Below are positions 43,094 through 54,060 of a DNA stretch of 64,000 nt, piece by piece. The position numbers and the translations under genes were made by a program. The stretch's first letter is position 1; every line of letters starts with the position of its first letter. Under the pieces are notes generated by a model, which was given only the letters and a program-made list of their open reading frames with translations, made no database searches and was not told the origin of the DNA. The stretch is from Thinopyrum elongatum (lineage: Eukaryota > Streptophyta > Magnoliopsida > Poales > Poaceae): NCBI GenBank assembly GCA_011799875.1, contig CM022298.1, forward strand, positions 56,819,015 through 56,883,014. The letters are read 5' to 3'.

Positions 43094-44026
43094 TGTAACA
43101 CCCCCATGTATCAACTACAGTGATCACCTCTTAATCATGCCAAGTCATCTTCAATTGCTATGCTTGATCACATTGGCTAAATCTTTCATTTCAAATTTCC
43201 CTCTGGAAAAACAATTCAAATTCACACTGCAAAATGAAGTTGCTCAAAACTTGCTAGAAAAATGTTCATCATTTGACAAAAATTCCATAACAATTATTTG
43301 TTAAGGAACACAACATCACTCTTGTGCAAAGATGAGCACTAGCAATTATAACAGCACCATTTCAGCATTTTTAAATGCTATCTTATTTATAAAAAAAACT
43401 CAAATGAATTCCAAAATTGCCCAAACTTTTTGTGGCAGTGTCTAAAATCACCAGGGATTTAATGGGACACTTCCCAAGTTTTTCCCGAGTCAATAGACTG
43501 CCCAAATAATTCTTTTCCTCTCTCTGTTATTAAATAAAAAGAAAAACAGAAAAACTGGAGAAGAAAAAGAGAAAGGCCACTGTGCACTGGGCCTAAGTGC
43601 ACAGTGCCTGAGGCCCAGCCCACAGGCCTCTTTCTCCCTCTTCCCTCTCTATCCTTCGCGCTGTCGGCGCGCGTATGGCCGCGCCTGCGCGTTCCGGCGA
43701 AACGGCGACAGCGCGACGCCACCGACGCCCACCGACGCGAGGGGATAAGCCCGAGGCCTCGTCCATTCCCCCTGGACGCCTCGCCACACTTCCCCCTCCC
43801 TCCATCGCTCTCTCCATCGTTTCCCCACCTCACCCGAGCGCCACCATGGGCTCGCCGACGTAGCTCGCGCGACCACAGCCACCGCCTCGCCTCGCCGACC
43901 TGTCCATCATCTCCGCCGTCCTCGACTACCCCATCCTCGTCCATGCGCGCGAGCAGGCGAGCTCTGCATCACCTGGATCGAGCCGCCCCTTTTGCTTCGG
44001 TCGCCGGCGATCTCCCTCCACTCCGG
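43094..44026 (+). repeat. Older Tekay-like LTR, left part
   Basis: It begins TGTAACACCCCCATGTATCA and follows the start of the younger LTR at 44027 at modest similarity (GCCAAGTCATCT, TTGCTCAAA, GGAAAAATG-type blocks in order). It is split at 44026 by the complete element and resumes at 58217. Confidence 0.75.
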
Positions 44027-47000
44027 TGTAACACCCTTGTGTAATAGCCACTGTGGTTACCTGCTAATAATGCCAAGTCATCTCATTTGCAGTGCCTAGT
44101 CAAAGTGGTTAATCTCAACAATTCTAAAATTTCTCTGAAAATCAACTTAAATTCAAAAGTGCAAAATAAATTTGCTCAAACACTATTGGAAAAATGCTCA
44201 CTAAATAGCAAATAATCCAGAAGCACTTACAAAAATATAAACAATGATGATGGAGTTAGCTAAATGACTCAAACCACATGAAACAGCACCAAAACAGAAT
44301 TATTTAATCCATTTATAATTAAATCAAATTCAAATAAAATTCTACTTTGCCCAAACCAAATGGGGCCTAACTGTTACATTGCATTGTAATATTGGGGCCA
44401 ACTCTCACATTTTGCAAAATAGCAAATGTGGCCTAACTGTTACAAAACAGAAAAGAAAACAAAAGAATAAAAGAAAACAGAAAAGTAAATAAAACGAGGC
44501 ACTGTGCACTGGGCCTAAGTGCACTGGGCCCCGACTACCGGCCCACCTGGCCCATTCCCTCCTCTCTCTCCTGCGTGTCGCCGTGCCCATGGCCGAGCGC
44601 CCGCGCGCCGGCGAGACGGCGACACGCCGACGCCCCACCGATGCCACCGACAGGGAGGAGGATAAGGACGCACCCCATCCATCTCCCCTGGTCCTCCTCG
44701 CCCACTTCTCTCCCTCTCCCCAGCGCTAGCTCTCTCCTTCCCCTCTCTGGCCGAGCGCCACCGCCGCCGCAGCTCCGTCGTCCTCACGGCCACCGGCGTC
44801 CCCGCGGGCCACCACCGTGCCTGGGAGGAGCGCCGTGCTCGTCCACGTCGCCTGCGCCCTCGAATCGAAACTGGGAGCCGCCTATCCTCGCGTGCGTCAT
44901 CGTCTTCTTCCTCGGATCACCGGCGCGCCTCCGACGAACCCCCCGCCGTCCTGCTGCTACTAAACTACCAAGGGCTTACGTCAGTGCCGCTCGGTGAGCT
45001 CCGTCACCCACTCCCTCTTCTCCCTTATCCTGTCGCGTCCGTTGCTCGCCGCACCGCGAATGCCCGAACCCGCGGCCGCCGACGAGCTCGTTGTCGTGGC
45101 CAGCGTCGCCGTCACGCGCAACCGGACCCAGCATCGAGGTCCTGGAGCTCGTGCGAGTCCAGCGAGACCCCTAGCACCCCTCCCCGTGCCGTGTAGCGTC
45201 GAACCCGACGAGGCCCAAACTCCGGCTCCGTTTTGGTTCATCGCCGTCGCCATTTCCGGCCATCTCCGGTCGGTCCAAGGTCACCACTCGACGCGGCGCT
45301 CTTCCAGCATTCGAACGCAGCAAACCGCGCGTGAAACGGTGCGCTCCGGCGATCGGCCGCCGCGATTTCGGTCGCCGGAGCAACTCCGGCGTCGTCGCCG
45401 ACGTGGCATGGGTGGGTCCCACCCCTGAGCCACTGACCGTGGGCCCTGGGGGCCCCAGTTGACTGGTTGACCTAGTCAACTGTGCTAACTGGGCAGCCCA
45501 GTCACTGACATACGGGCCCCACCGTATAATTAAATTAATTAAAACATTTTTATAAATAAAAGTTAATTAGTTAGTCAATGAGGCACTGACATGTGGGACC
45601 CAGTGGATAATTAACCTCTGATTAGTTTTAATCAAATTCGGTTAGGCTAACAGAGACTGACATGTGGGTCCCACTGGACCCACATGTCAGGTTTGACCCT
45701 GGTCAGCGAGGCTGTTGACTGCTGACGTCATCACCTAGTCATGCTGACATCATAAATCATTTCTGATAATAAAAATAATTCCAGAAAATCATTTAAACTT
45801 TGAAAATTAATAACTTTAAAACCGTAGCTCAGATCGAAAAACTTAAATCATGAAAGATGATCAAAACGACGAGACGAATCTAATTGTGTCGTCTGTTTCG
45901 ATGCCGGAACCCCCTACATAGGTGAAACCGCAACTTTGAGGCTGTATCCGGTAGATGACTAGTGCATAATCACCGGTAAATAAATCCCACCTTAATCCTA
46001 TAATAACTAAAATGACCTAGATGCATCTTTAGGCAACCCTGCACTGCATCTTAGCATAGCATGCACTGTATTGCATCGTTTGCTATGCATTTATCTGTTT
46101 CCTCCCCCTCTTCTCTCTCGGTAAACCCCGACGTCGACGTAGCTCCCGAGTCCGACGCTGCTCAGGAGCCCGACGACACAGTTGACGACCTTGCCCTTGC
46201 CGCCGAGCAACCAGGCAAGCAACCCCCCTTTTGAGCATTCTGATATCGCCCATTCTCTTCTCTCTTATGCTTGCATTAGAATCTGCTGCTGTCACTGTAT
46301 CCTATATCTGCTGCATAGCCTGTTTAATTGTAACCTGCTGTTGATACCTACCTGTTATCTAAACTGTTTAGTATAGGTTGGGTAGAGACCATCAGAGACC
46401 CCACTTATTCCGACTGCCCTGCTGGATTATCAGAAGACCCGAGCAACGGGAACGAAGACCAGCCCCCGACACCGCACGACACTTCCCCTTAATCGCTCGA
46501 CACTACTGGGTTACTATCAAGTGCCGAGGGTGATACCTCGTCAGCACTTCTGATGATAACCTTGTAGGTTAGTTAATCGGTCGTGGTCAGTGAGGGTGAT
46601 TCCTCCTACACCACCCCCGAAACCGACACTGTCGTGCAACTCCACAAGAGTGGACCTCGAGGGTGATTCCTCTTACGTTCACCTTGACGGTTATGTCAGG
46701 TGGGGATCCAACGAGGGTGATGCCTCGGATTCCTTCTTGATGTGGTAGCCACACGGTTGACTTTACATTACTGATGATACTAGTCATACTGGATAAAGAC
46801 GGGTCGGCCCTGAGGGGTACCCGCGCGAGCTTAATAGCGAGTGATGTGGAGTCGGGTGGACCTGGATGGTGCCCGAGGGTTGAACACGAGGCGTGGCCGG
46901 GCATTCCTCGCCCTTGCCACAAGTCCTTGAGACGGGGCGACGGGGTCACATCTTTCGTGAGTCTCTGCTCGTTACCGCACTGCCAACACACTAACGGTTT

Positions 47001-48206
47001 GGATATTTGATCCGAGGGGCCTCTGGCCTGATAGCACTAACCATCACGTGGGCATAGTATGGGCGTTCTGCGTCGTATACTTCAGCCAAAGCTTAATAGA
47101 CGTCAGCAACTGAGTGGCACACGATGGGTTGGACTGGTAACGCAACCGCACTTGTATTAAGGGGTTGCTAGGTCTGCTCACTGGTGGTGTACGCAACGTG
47201 CAGGAGCGTCCGGGGCAATGGCCCAAGACCCCTGGGGGCATAGGTTAGTCCGGCGTGCTGACCTCTCTGTTAAGTATTTGGTCGGGTTGCGGCGTATCGT
47301 TTGGCCGAGGCCGGGCATGACCCAGTAAAGTGTGTCCGGCCGGAGTTAATCGAGCGTGGTGGGTAAGTTGGTGCACCCCTGCAGAGAAGAACTAATCTAT
47401 CGATAGACTGTCCTACGGTAACGGACACTCGGAGTTGTATCCCGATCGGTACAACTAGAAGTTGAGATTAAATGGATAGTATGGCTCTGGGATTGCTTTC
47501 TCGCAGGGAGTCGAGAAAGGATCTCTGGCCGAGGTTGATGACATTACTACTACTTTACATTATGTTAACCTGCACTCTTCTAATGCTGCAAGACCGATGG
47601 AGATGATTGAAGATGCTAGTCTTCGATAGGACTAGGCTTTCCCCTCTATTCTGGCATTTCTGCAGCCCAGTCCGCATATATAGCCTTCCTTTGAAAATGT
47701 TGCATATGTAGTGTAGATCCTTGCTTGCTGAGTACTTCGAATGAGTACTCACGTTTGCTGTACTTTCTTTTTCTCCCCATATCCATCTGACGCCGCCAGA
47801 TGACGGAGCCCCTGAGATAGCTGCCCCCGTCGACGACTACGGTTACTACTACTACCCTCCCAGCGAGTACTACTACGAGGAGCCGACCGACGACCAGGAG
47901 TTGGTTCGGAGGGTCCTAGGTGGGAGGCCTACGCCATTCGATCGTAGTATTTTCTTTTGCCCCGCCTTTCTAAAGGCCTATTGGTTTCTCTGTAATATCT
48001 GTACCCAGATATCTGATGCTTCCACTGACTCTTGTATGTCATCGAGCTATGTATTCGAGCCCTCGAGGCCCTGGCTTGTAATATAAAGCTTGTATGACTT
48101 TATTTATGTTTTAGAGTTGTGTGGTGATGTCTTCAAGTGAGTCATTAGGCTTGATCGTGTGCATTTGCGTGTATGGTTAGTGCATGATTAAGCCGGGGTC
48201 GTCACA
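44027..48206 (+). repeat. 5' LTR of the Tekay-like element
   Basis: 4180 bp, TGTAACACCC...GTCGTCACA. It contains a 34-bp near-perfect palindrome at 45657-45690 and repeated GAGGGTGAT(T/A)CCTC words around 46510-46730. GC-rich frames at about 44400-45500 have no domain. The long GC-rich first half and A/T-rich middle may hold the promoter; no TATA was fixed. Confidence 0.93.
45657..45690. repeat. 34-bp palindrome in the 5' LTR
   Basis: CTGACATGTGGGTCC, a 4-base centre, then GGACCCACATGTCAG: a perfect 15-bp inverted repeat. The 3' LTR has the same at 55662-55695. Conservation in both is expected from LTR identity and does not show function. Confidence 0.95.
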
Positions 48207-48209
48207 GGT

Positions 48210-48221
48210 TGGTATCAGAGC
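48210..48221 (+). other. Primer binding site, initiator tRNA-Met type
   Basis: TGGTATCAGAGC begins four bases after the LTR end. It matches the plant initiator methionine tRNA primer site used by most chromoviruses. Confidence 0.93.
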
Positions 48222-48598
48222 CGACTGCCTCTAGGTATCCTGCTATCCAATTCCTTGGCCGAAGTTGAGTCTAGTGGTCGAAAACTGTTTTACTAACTTG
48301 GCTGTGTGGATTACGGGCCCACGTCGCCAACTGGGTGGTATTAGGATCTTTTATTCCTCGTCTATACTCTGGGACTCTGATCTCTCTTCTATTTGGGTTT
48401 AATAAATTTACTAACACCGACACTTAGGATCTCGTAATTTCCATCCTCCCGGAGAGCTGGATATCTGTGTGGTTTCCCTGTCATTGATCTGATTAGTCTG
48501 ATAATCATTTTCCTTTCCATTGTTTTGTTTAACATTTCTTTTCGAGATCTGATATATTTCTCATCGTCATATGACAACCCTGAACTTCTTTATTTTAG

Positions 48599-49369
48599 AT
48601 GGATCGTCTGTTTCCGCCACGCCCTACGACCCAGCTTGTGCTTCGCACTTGGGCTCGTGATGTCCCTGGGTTTCCAGTTGTTCTGATCGCTCTCTTGACC
48701 GGACTGGGTTACCACTGGTACCCCGAGTACATGATCTACGAAGTTTACCGCGAGTTCAACCAGGAGCAGTACTATGCTGATGTTCGCATCTATGATCAGC
48801 AGGATAACTCAGACACTGAGCTATACCTTTTCCATGGTATTGGCATGACGATTGAGATGGCAGTCCATGATGCCGCCTACTCTACTGTCGCATGTCTCCG
48901 AGGAGAGCACAACGCTAGCTTGGATGCATCTGAGTTTCGATACATTCCGTATGCCCCTGCTGGAGATGCTATTGGATACTACACGGCTATCAGTGCCCCG
49001 TACGAGCCTCGTCGCTACGATCTGCGAGTTCTGATTCAGTCTACTCAGGCTCTGGATCGCACTGTTCGGGCTCTGGCCGTCGAGTTGTTTGCCACTCGAG
49101 TACGGCTCTATGAGGCTATGACGCAGTTGCTACCAGCTGTTCATGTAGGGATACATCCGGAGCATATCCTTTACCCGCGCAGGACCGAGATGCCACCAGG
49201 GATCGATTGGCCTGCTATGGGAGGTCACACACCTGCACGTGGACCTCTTCTTTCAGCTCGAGACTGGGTTCTGCATCAGAGTGCACATGGAGCGCAGGAT
49301 CCTTCTGCGACGAACGTCCGTCGTCCGCACTTGCAGCTACCCCGTTTCAGTGGTTTTCTCCGACGTTGA
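48599..49369 (+). CDS. Extra ORF between primer site and gag, unknown function
   Basis: An intact 256-codon frame from ATG 48599 to TGA 49367-49369. It is in sense orientation, about 390 bp after the primer site and 245 bp before gag. Residues 20-110 alternate helix and strands: VVLIALLTGLGYHWYPEY, YYADVRIYDQQDN, ELYLFHGIGMTIEMAVHDAA, YSTVACLRG. The order helix-strand-strand-strand-helix with GxGxT...A..AA resembles a dsRNA-binding fold, though the usual lysines are absent. Residues 120-200 (YDLRVLIQSTQALDRTVRAL, ELFATRVRLYEAMTQLL) look helical. TTTATTTTAG immediately precedes the ATG and could be a splice acceptor. It is not part of gag or pol, and it is intact while gag and pol are damaged. 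It may instead be a degenerate unknown domain. Confidence 0.7.
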   Translation: MDRLFPPRPTTQLVLRTWARDVPGFPVVLIALLTGLGYHWYPEYMIYEVYREFNQEQYYADVRIYDQQDNSDTELYLFHGIGMTIEMAVHDAAYSTVACLRGEHNASLDASEFRYIPYAPAGDAIGYYTAISAPYEPRRYDLRVLIQSTQALDRTVRALAVELFATRVRLYEAMTQLLPAVHVGIHPEHILYPRRTEMPPGIDWPAMGGHTPARGPLLSARDWVLHQSAHGAQDPSATNVRRPHLQLPRFSGFLRR

Positions 49370-49613
49370 TGTAGCCTTTGCTATGTCTCGTTGTGTACTT
49401 CTTTACCACGTGCCTGCGCACCGCCTAGCATGTCTAGTTTTTGAATTTGTGCCGTTATGCTGCCCGAATGTAACCGACTCTGCATGGATCTGTATGACTT
49501 AATGACTACTATTAAGCATCTATTGTACTACTTAAATTCCGTCGTGTTACATCATGTTTGTTCCTAAACACTCGCAACGGCATCTGCTAAACTACCCCTA
49601 TTGATTTAGCAGG

Positions 49614-50655
49614 ATGGGTGATAACAATCCACCACCACCGCCACCGCCTGACTATATGGCTGCGATGATGCAACAGTTTGAACTCAATCATCAGTTCATG
49701 ACGGGAATTATGGAACAGTTCCCTCGTCCCAATGCCAACCAGCAGCCACCTTCAATCACACTGCCAGAGTTTGTGCAACTCAACCCGTCGTTCTTCCGTA
49801 ACACAGTGAATCCGCTGGATGCCGATGACTGGCTGCGTGACATCTTCTATGAGATGGAGTCAGCTGATGTCGCCCTGCCAACTATGTCACCTTCGCGACA
49901 TACTTCCTGAAGGGACCCGCAGCACAATGGTGGGCCACTCACCGACAGACCCTACCTCCAGGAACTGTCGTTACCTGGGTGGAGTTCAAGACTGCTTTTC
50001 GCACCCGCTATATTCCTCAAGCAGTTATAGCACGCAAGAAGGCCGAGTTCCGTAGCCTCGTTCAAGGTAACAAGTCTGTAGAAGTCTATCAGCGAGAGTT
50101 CCTTGACTTGTCTCGCTATGCTGAAGAAGACATACCTACTGATGCTCGTAGACAGGAGAAGTTCCGTGAAGGGCTACACCATGACATTCAGCTAGCCCTG
50201 CTCGTCCAAGACTTTCCTGACTTCACCACCTTGGTGAACAAGGCAAACATGGTCGAGACTGGTCTGAAGAAACACAAGGAAGCGACCAGACGCACTCGTG
50301 AAGTGGGCTCATCTTCGGGCTCGTCTTCCCAGAAACGCCGCATATGGATTCCACAGAGCATGTACCGTCCAGCAGCTCCAGTGTACATGCCTGCATATGC
50401 CTCACCTCGTGTGCCTCCTCCACCATCGAGGCAGCCTCTTCGAGCTCCACCACCTCGAGCTCCCGCACCACGTCCTGACAGTGGACTCTGCTTCAAGTGT
50501 GGCTAGCCAGGTCACCGTGCCAGAGATTGCTCTCAGAGTCAGAATCAGTTAGCACTTCCTTCTGCCGGCCGTGGTAAGGGCCGTGGGAATTCTCAGCCTC
50601 GCTACAGCAATGTCAGGCCTTCTTATGGTCGCGGCCAGGACTTCCATGTCAACAT
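49614..50655 (+). pseudogene. gag of the Tekay-like element, frameshifted
   Basis: It starts at ATG 49614 (MGDNNPPPPPPPDYMAAMMQ) and carries the capsid region (LPEFVQLNPSFFRN; after the shift GPAAQWWATH, FRTRYIPQAVIARKKAEF, YQREFLDLSRYAEEDIPTD). An indel near 49875 shifts the frame to a stop at 49908-49910; the correct frame continues to 50506. TAG at 50504-50506 falls inside the nucleocapsid zinc knuckle, after CFKCG. The knuckle's remaining residues follow in frame and lead without a break to pol. Gag packages the element RNA. Confidence 0.9.
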
Positions 50656-53600
50656 GAATGAAGACCCAGAACAACCAGCAACTGTGATGGGTACACTTCT
50701 TGTTAATTCAGTACCTGCAACTGTTTTATTTGATTCAGGAGCATCGCATTCATTCATGTCAGAACACTTTGCACTCTTGCATGACGTTAAGTGTGAAACG
50801 CTACACCATCCGTTAGTTGTAAACACTCCCGCGGGTCGGTGCCAAGCCACCATATTCAGCCCCGAAGTCACTGTTGTGATTGAAGAGAGAAAGTTTCAGG
50901 CCTTCCCTATAATTCTGAATAATTCCAACATTGATCTTATTCTGGGAATGGATTGGTTGAAGGCTCACTACGCCTCAATCAACTGTGCCACTAAGGTTGT
51001 TCATCTCTTTCATCCGTCAAATGAGTTGGTAAATTACCATGCGCATATCACTCAAAACGCCGAGGCTCAGATTTATGCCTTGAATGCGTTGAACGCTTCT
51101 CAGCTTGAGGGGATCGAAAACATTCCAGTCGTGTGCGACTTCCAGGATGTCTTTCGAGAAGAACTTCCAGGAATACCCCCTGCTAGAGCTGTCGAGTTCG
51201 TCATCAACTTGAAGCCTGGCACCACTCCTATTGCGAAGTGTCCTTACAAGATGCCACCGCACCACCTTATTGAGCTTCAGGAAGAAATCGATAAATCACT
51301 TAAGAAGGGCTTCATCCGTCCCAGTTCCTCTGCCTGGGGAGCACCGTCTCTCTTTGTAAAGAAGAAAGATGGTACAAATAGGTTGGTTCAAGATTACCGT
51401 CCTATCAACCAGGCAACCATTCAGAATAAATATCCGCTTCCATGGATCAATGACTTATATGATCAACTTGCTGGATCTTCGGTGTTCTCTAAACTCGACT
51501 TGAGGTTGGGTTATCACCAGATCCGTGTCCGCGAAGAGGATATTCCGAAGACCGCCTTCGTTACCCATTATGGCTCCTATGAATACACTGTCATGTCATT
51601 TGGCCTAACGAATGCTCCAGCCACGTTCTCCCGCCTGATGAATTATATATTCATGGATTACCTCGACATGTTCGTCGTGGTATATCTGGATCATATCCTG
51701 GTATATTCGAAGAATAAGGAAGAACATGCCGAACATCTTCGCCTTGTTCTGGAGAGGCTTCAAGAGCACAAGTTGTATGCCAAGTACTCCAAATGTGAAT
51801 TCTGGCTTTCTGAAGTGACCTACCTTGGACATGTGATTTCCAAGGACGGTATTGCCGTTAACCCGGAGCGTGTTCAGGCTATCCTTGATTGGACTCCTCC
51901 GAAGAATGCCAAGCAAGTCCGAAGTTTTCTCGGCCTTGCAAGTTATTGCCGTCGATTTGTCGAGAACTTTTCCAAGATTGCCAAGCCTCTGACTAATCTG
52001 CTCCACAAAGGCGTTAAGTTTGAGTGGACAAACAAGTGTCAGGAGAGTTTCCAGACCCTCAAGGACAAGCTTACTTCTGCTCCAGTGCTTGCCCCTCCTG
52101 ATTCTCGTAAGGACTTTGTCATATATTGCGACGCCTCGCGTCAGGGATTAGGCTATGTCCTTATGCAAGAACGAAGAGTAATTGCATATGCCTCGCGACA
52201 ATTGCGTCCGCATGAAGAAAACTATCCAGTGCATGATCTTGAACTTGCTGCAGTGATCTATGCATTAAAGTTATGGCGACATTACCTTCTTGGTAACCGG
52301 TGTGAGATTTATACTGATCATCAAAGCTTGAAGTATTTGTTTACTCAGCCGGATCTTAATCTCCGTCAACAGCGATGGTTGGAATCAATTACGGACTATG
52401 ACTGTGGTATTTCTTATACCCCTGGCAAGGCTAACGTTATGGCAGATGCCTTGAGCCGCAAGTCAAATTGCAATAACCTCATGGTTAAGCAAGCTCAACC
52501 CCAGCTATATGAAGAACTGCGCAAGTTGAACGTCTGTATCGTTCTGCAGGGTTCTCTTAATAACCTTGTCGTACAGCCAGATCTTGAGAAGGCTGTTATG
52601 GAAGCGCAAGCCAAAGATGCTGAAATTGACTTGATGAAGAAAGATCTTCACCTTGAGAAGTACAGGGATTTCTCAGTTGCTGAAGATGGAACTTTATATT
52701 TCCGAGACCGCATTGTAGTACCTCGCTTCGAGCTTATGACTGACAAGGTCATGAAGGAGGCTCATGATACACCGGTGTCTATCCATCCGGGTAGCACTAA
52801 GATGTATCGCGATCTTCGACAGAGGTACTGGTGGTCTAGAATGAAGCAGGACATTGCTCGATATGTTGCTGAATGTGACGTATGTCGTCGCGTGAAAGCA
52901 GAACATCAGAAGCCTGCTGGAATTCTTCAACCACTCCCTATTCCTTTGTGGAAGTGGGATAAAGTGCAAATGGATTTCATTACTGGTCTTCCCAAGTCTC
53001 AGAAACGTCACGATGCTATTCTTGTCGTCATCGACCAGCTTTCCAAGGTTGCTCATTTTCTGCCTGTCAAGGAGACTATCACTGCTAGCCAGTTAGCAGA
53101 GCTGTATATCTCCAGAATCGTTTCACTCCATGGTATTCCGAAGGAGATCAGTTCGGACCGTGGCGGTCTTTACACGTCCAAGTTCTGGGAAAGTTTCCAA
53201 GAAGCTATGGGGACTCACATTACCTGGAGTTCAGCTTATCATCCTCAGTCCCAAGGCCAAGTCGAGCGAGTGAATCAAGTACTTGAAGATATGCTTCAGG
53301 CTTGTGTTATATCATTCGGTAAGAAGTGGGAGGAATCTCTCCCGTTTGCCGAATTCTCTTATAACAACAGCTATCAAGCCAGCTTGAAAATGGCCCCCTT
53401 CGAAGTGCTTTATGGACGTAAGTGTCGAACCCCTCTAAATTGGTCAGAAACTGGGGAACGACCTCTCGTGGGACCGGACATTATTCAACACGCTGAAGAA
53501 CAAGTCCGAGTTGTCCGAGAAAATCTCAAAGCGGCTCAGGACTGCCAGAAGAGCAACTATGATCGCAAACGATGGGGTCTGACTTATCAACCAGGTGATC

Positions 53601-54022
53601 AAGCTTATCTTCGTGTCACTCCTATGAAGGGCACCCGTCGATTCGGAATCAAGGGCAAGCTAGCTCCTCGCTATATTGGTCCCTTTCGCATTGTTGCCAG
53701 GCGTGGACAGGTGGCATATAAATTGGAGTTGCCACCACAATTCTCTCATATCCATGATGTCTTCCACGTGTCGCAACTTCGTAAATGCTTCAAGGAATCT
53801 CCGCACCGCGCAGTGGATCACGAGATGCTTGAATTGCAAGATGACTTATCTTATAAGGAGCATTCGATCCACATCCTCGATGAAGCTGAACGTCGAACTC
53901 GTCAAAAGACAACCAAGTTCCTGAAAATGCAGTGGTCTAATCACACTGAAGATGAAGCCACTTGGGAACGCGAGGATCATCTTCGGGAAGAATATCCCGA
54001 CCTCCTTCCTTCTACCTCCTAA
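50654..54022 (+). CDS. pol of the Tekay-like element: protease, RT, RNase H, integrase, chromodomain
   Basis: 1122 codons without a stop, in the same frame as the end of gag. Order: protease ([10 protein letters not shown]), reverse transcriptase ([41 protein letters not shown]), RNase H ([14 protein letters not shown], ...[10 protein letters not shown]), integrase zinc finger ([17 protein letters not shown]...CDVCRR), integrase core ([39 protein letters not shown]) and a C-terminal chromodomain-like part ([20 protein letters not shown]). The reverse transcriptase box reads YLDH where catalytic enzymes have YxDD, so the second metal-binding Asp is lost. The start is nominal; translation would normally be as a gag-pol fusion. 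Confidence 0.93.
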   Translation: MNEDPEQPATVMGTLLVNSVPATVLFDSGASHSFMSEHFALLHDVKCETLHHPLVVNTPAGRCQATIFSPEVTVVIEERKFQAFPIILNNSNIDLILGMDWLKAHYASINCATKVVHLFHPSNELVNYHAHITQNAEAQIYALNALNASQLEGIENIPVVCDFQDVFREELPGIPPARAVEFVINLKPGTTPIAKCPYKMPPHHLIELQEEIDKSLKKGFIRPSSSAWGAPSLFVKKKDGTNRLVQDYRPINQATIQNKYPLPWINDLYDQLAGSSVFSKLDLRLGYHQIRVREEDIPKTAFVTHYGSYEYTVMSFGLTNAPATFSRLMNYIFMDYLDMFVVVYLDHILVYSKNKEEHAEHLRLVLERLQEHKLYAKYSKCEFWLSEVTYLGHVISKDGIAVNPERVQAILDWTPPKNAKQVRSFLGLASYCRRFVENFSKIAKPLTNLLHKGVKFEWTNKCQESFQTLKDKLTSAPVLAPPDSRKDFVIYCDASRQGLGYVLMQERRVIAYASRQLRPHEENYPVHDLELAAVIYALKLWRHYLLGNRCEIYTDHQSLKYLFTQPDLNLRQQRWLESITDYDCGISYTPGKANVMADALSRKSNCNNLMVKQAQPQLYEELRKLNVCIVLQGSLNNLVVQPDLEKAVMEAQAKDAEIDLMKKDLHLEKYRDFSVAEDGTLYFRDRIVVPRFELMTDKVMKEAHDTPVSIHPGSTKMYRDLRQRYWWSRMKQDIARYVAECDVCRRVKAEHQKPAGILQPLPIPLWKWDKVQMDFITGLPKSQKRHDAILVVIDQLSKVAHFLPVKETITASQLAELYISRIVSLHGIPKEISSDRGGLYTSKFWESFQEAMGTHITWSSAYHPQSQGQVERVNQVLEDMLQACVISFGKKWEESLPFAEFSYNNSYQASLKMAPFEVLYGRKCRTPLNWSETGERPLVGPDIIQHAEEQVRVVRENLKAAQDCQKSNYDRKRWGLTYQPGDQAYLRVTPMKGTRRFGIKGKLAPRYIGPFRIVARRGQVAYKLELPPQFSHIHDVFHVSQLRKCFKESPHRAVDHEMLELQDDLSYKEHSIHILDEAERRTRQKTTKFLKMQWSNHTEDEATWEREDHLREEYPDLLPSTS

Positions 54023-54039
54023 ATTCTCAGGACGAGAAT

Positions 54040-54060
54040 TTCTTTTAGAGGAGGAGAATT
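54040..54060 (+). other. Polypurine tract before the 3' LTR
   Basis: AGAGGAGGAGAATT lies immediately before the LTR start TGTAACACCC at 54061, the expected site for plus-strand priming. Confidence 0.75.

Noticed and set aside
43094..45500. GC-rich frames near 43459-43944 and 44405-45479
   Set aside because: They lie inside Tekay-like LTRs, and equivalent frames recur in the 3' LTR at 54439-55441.
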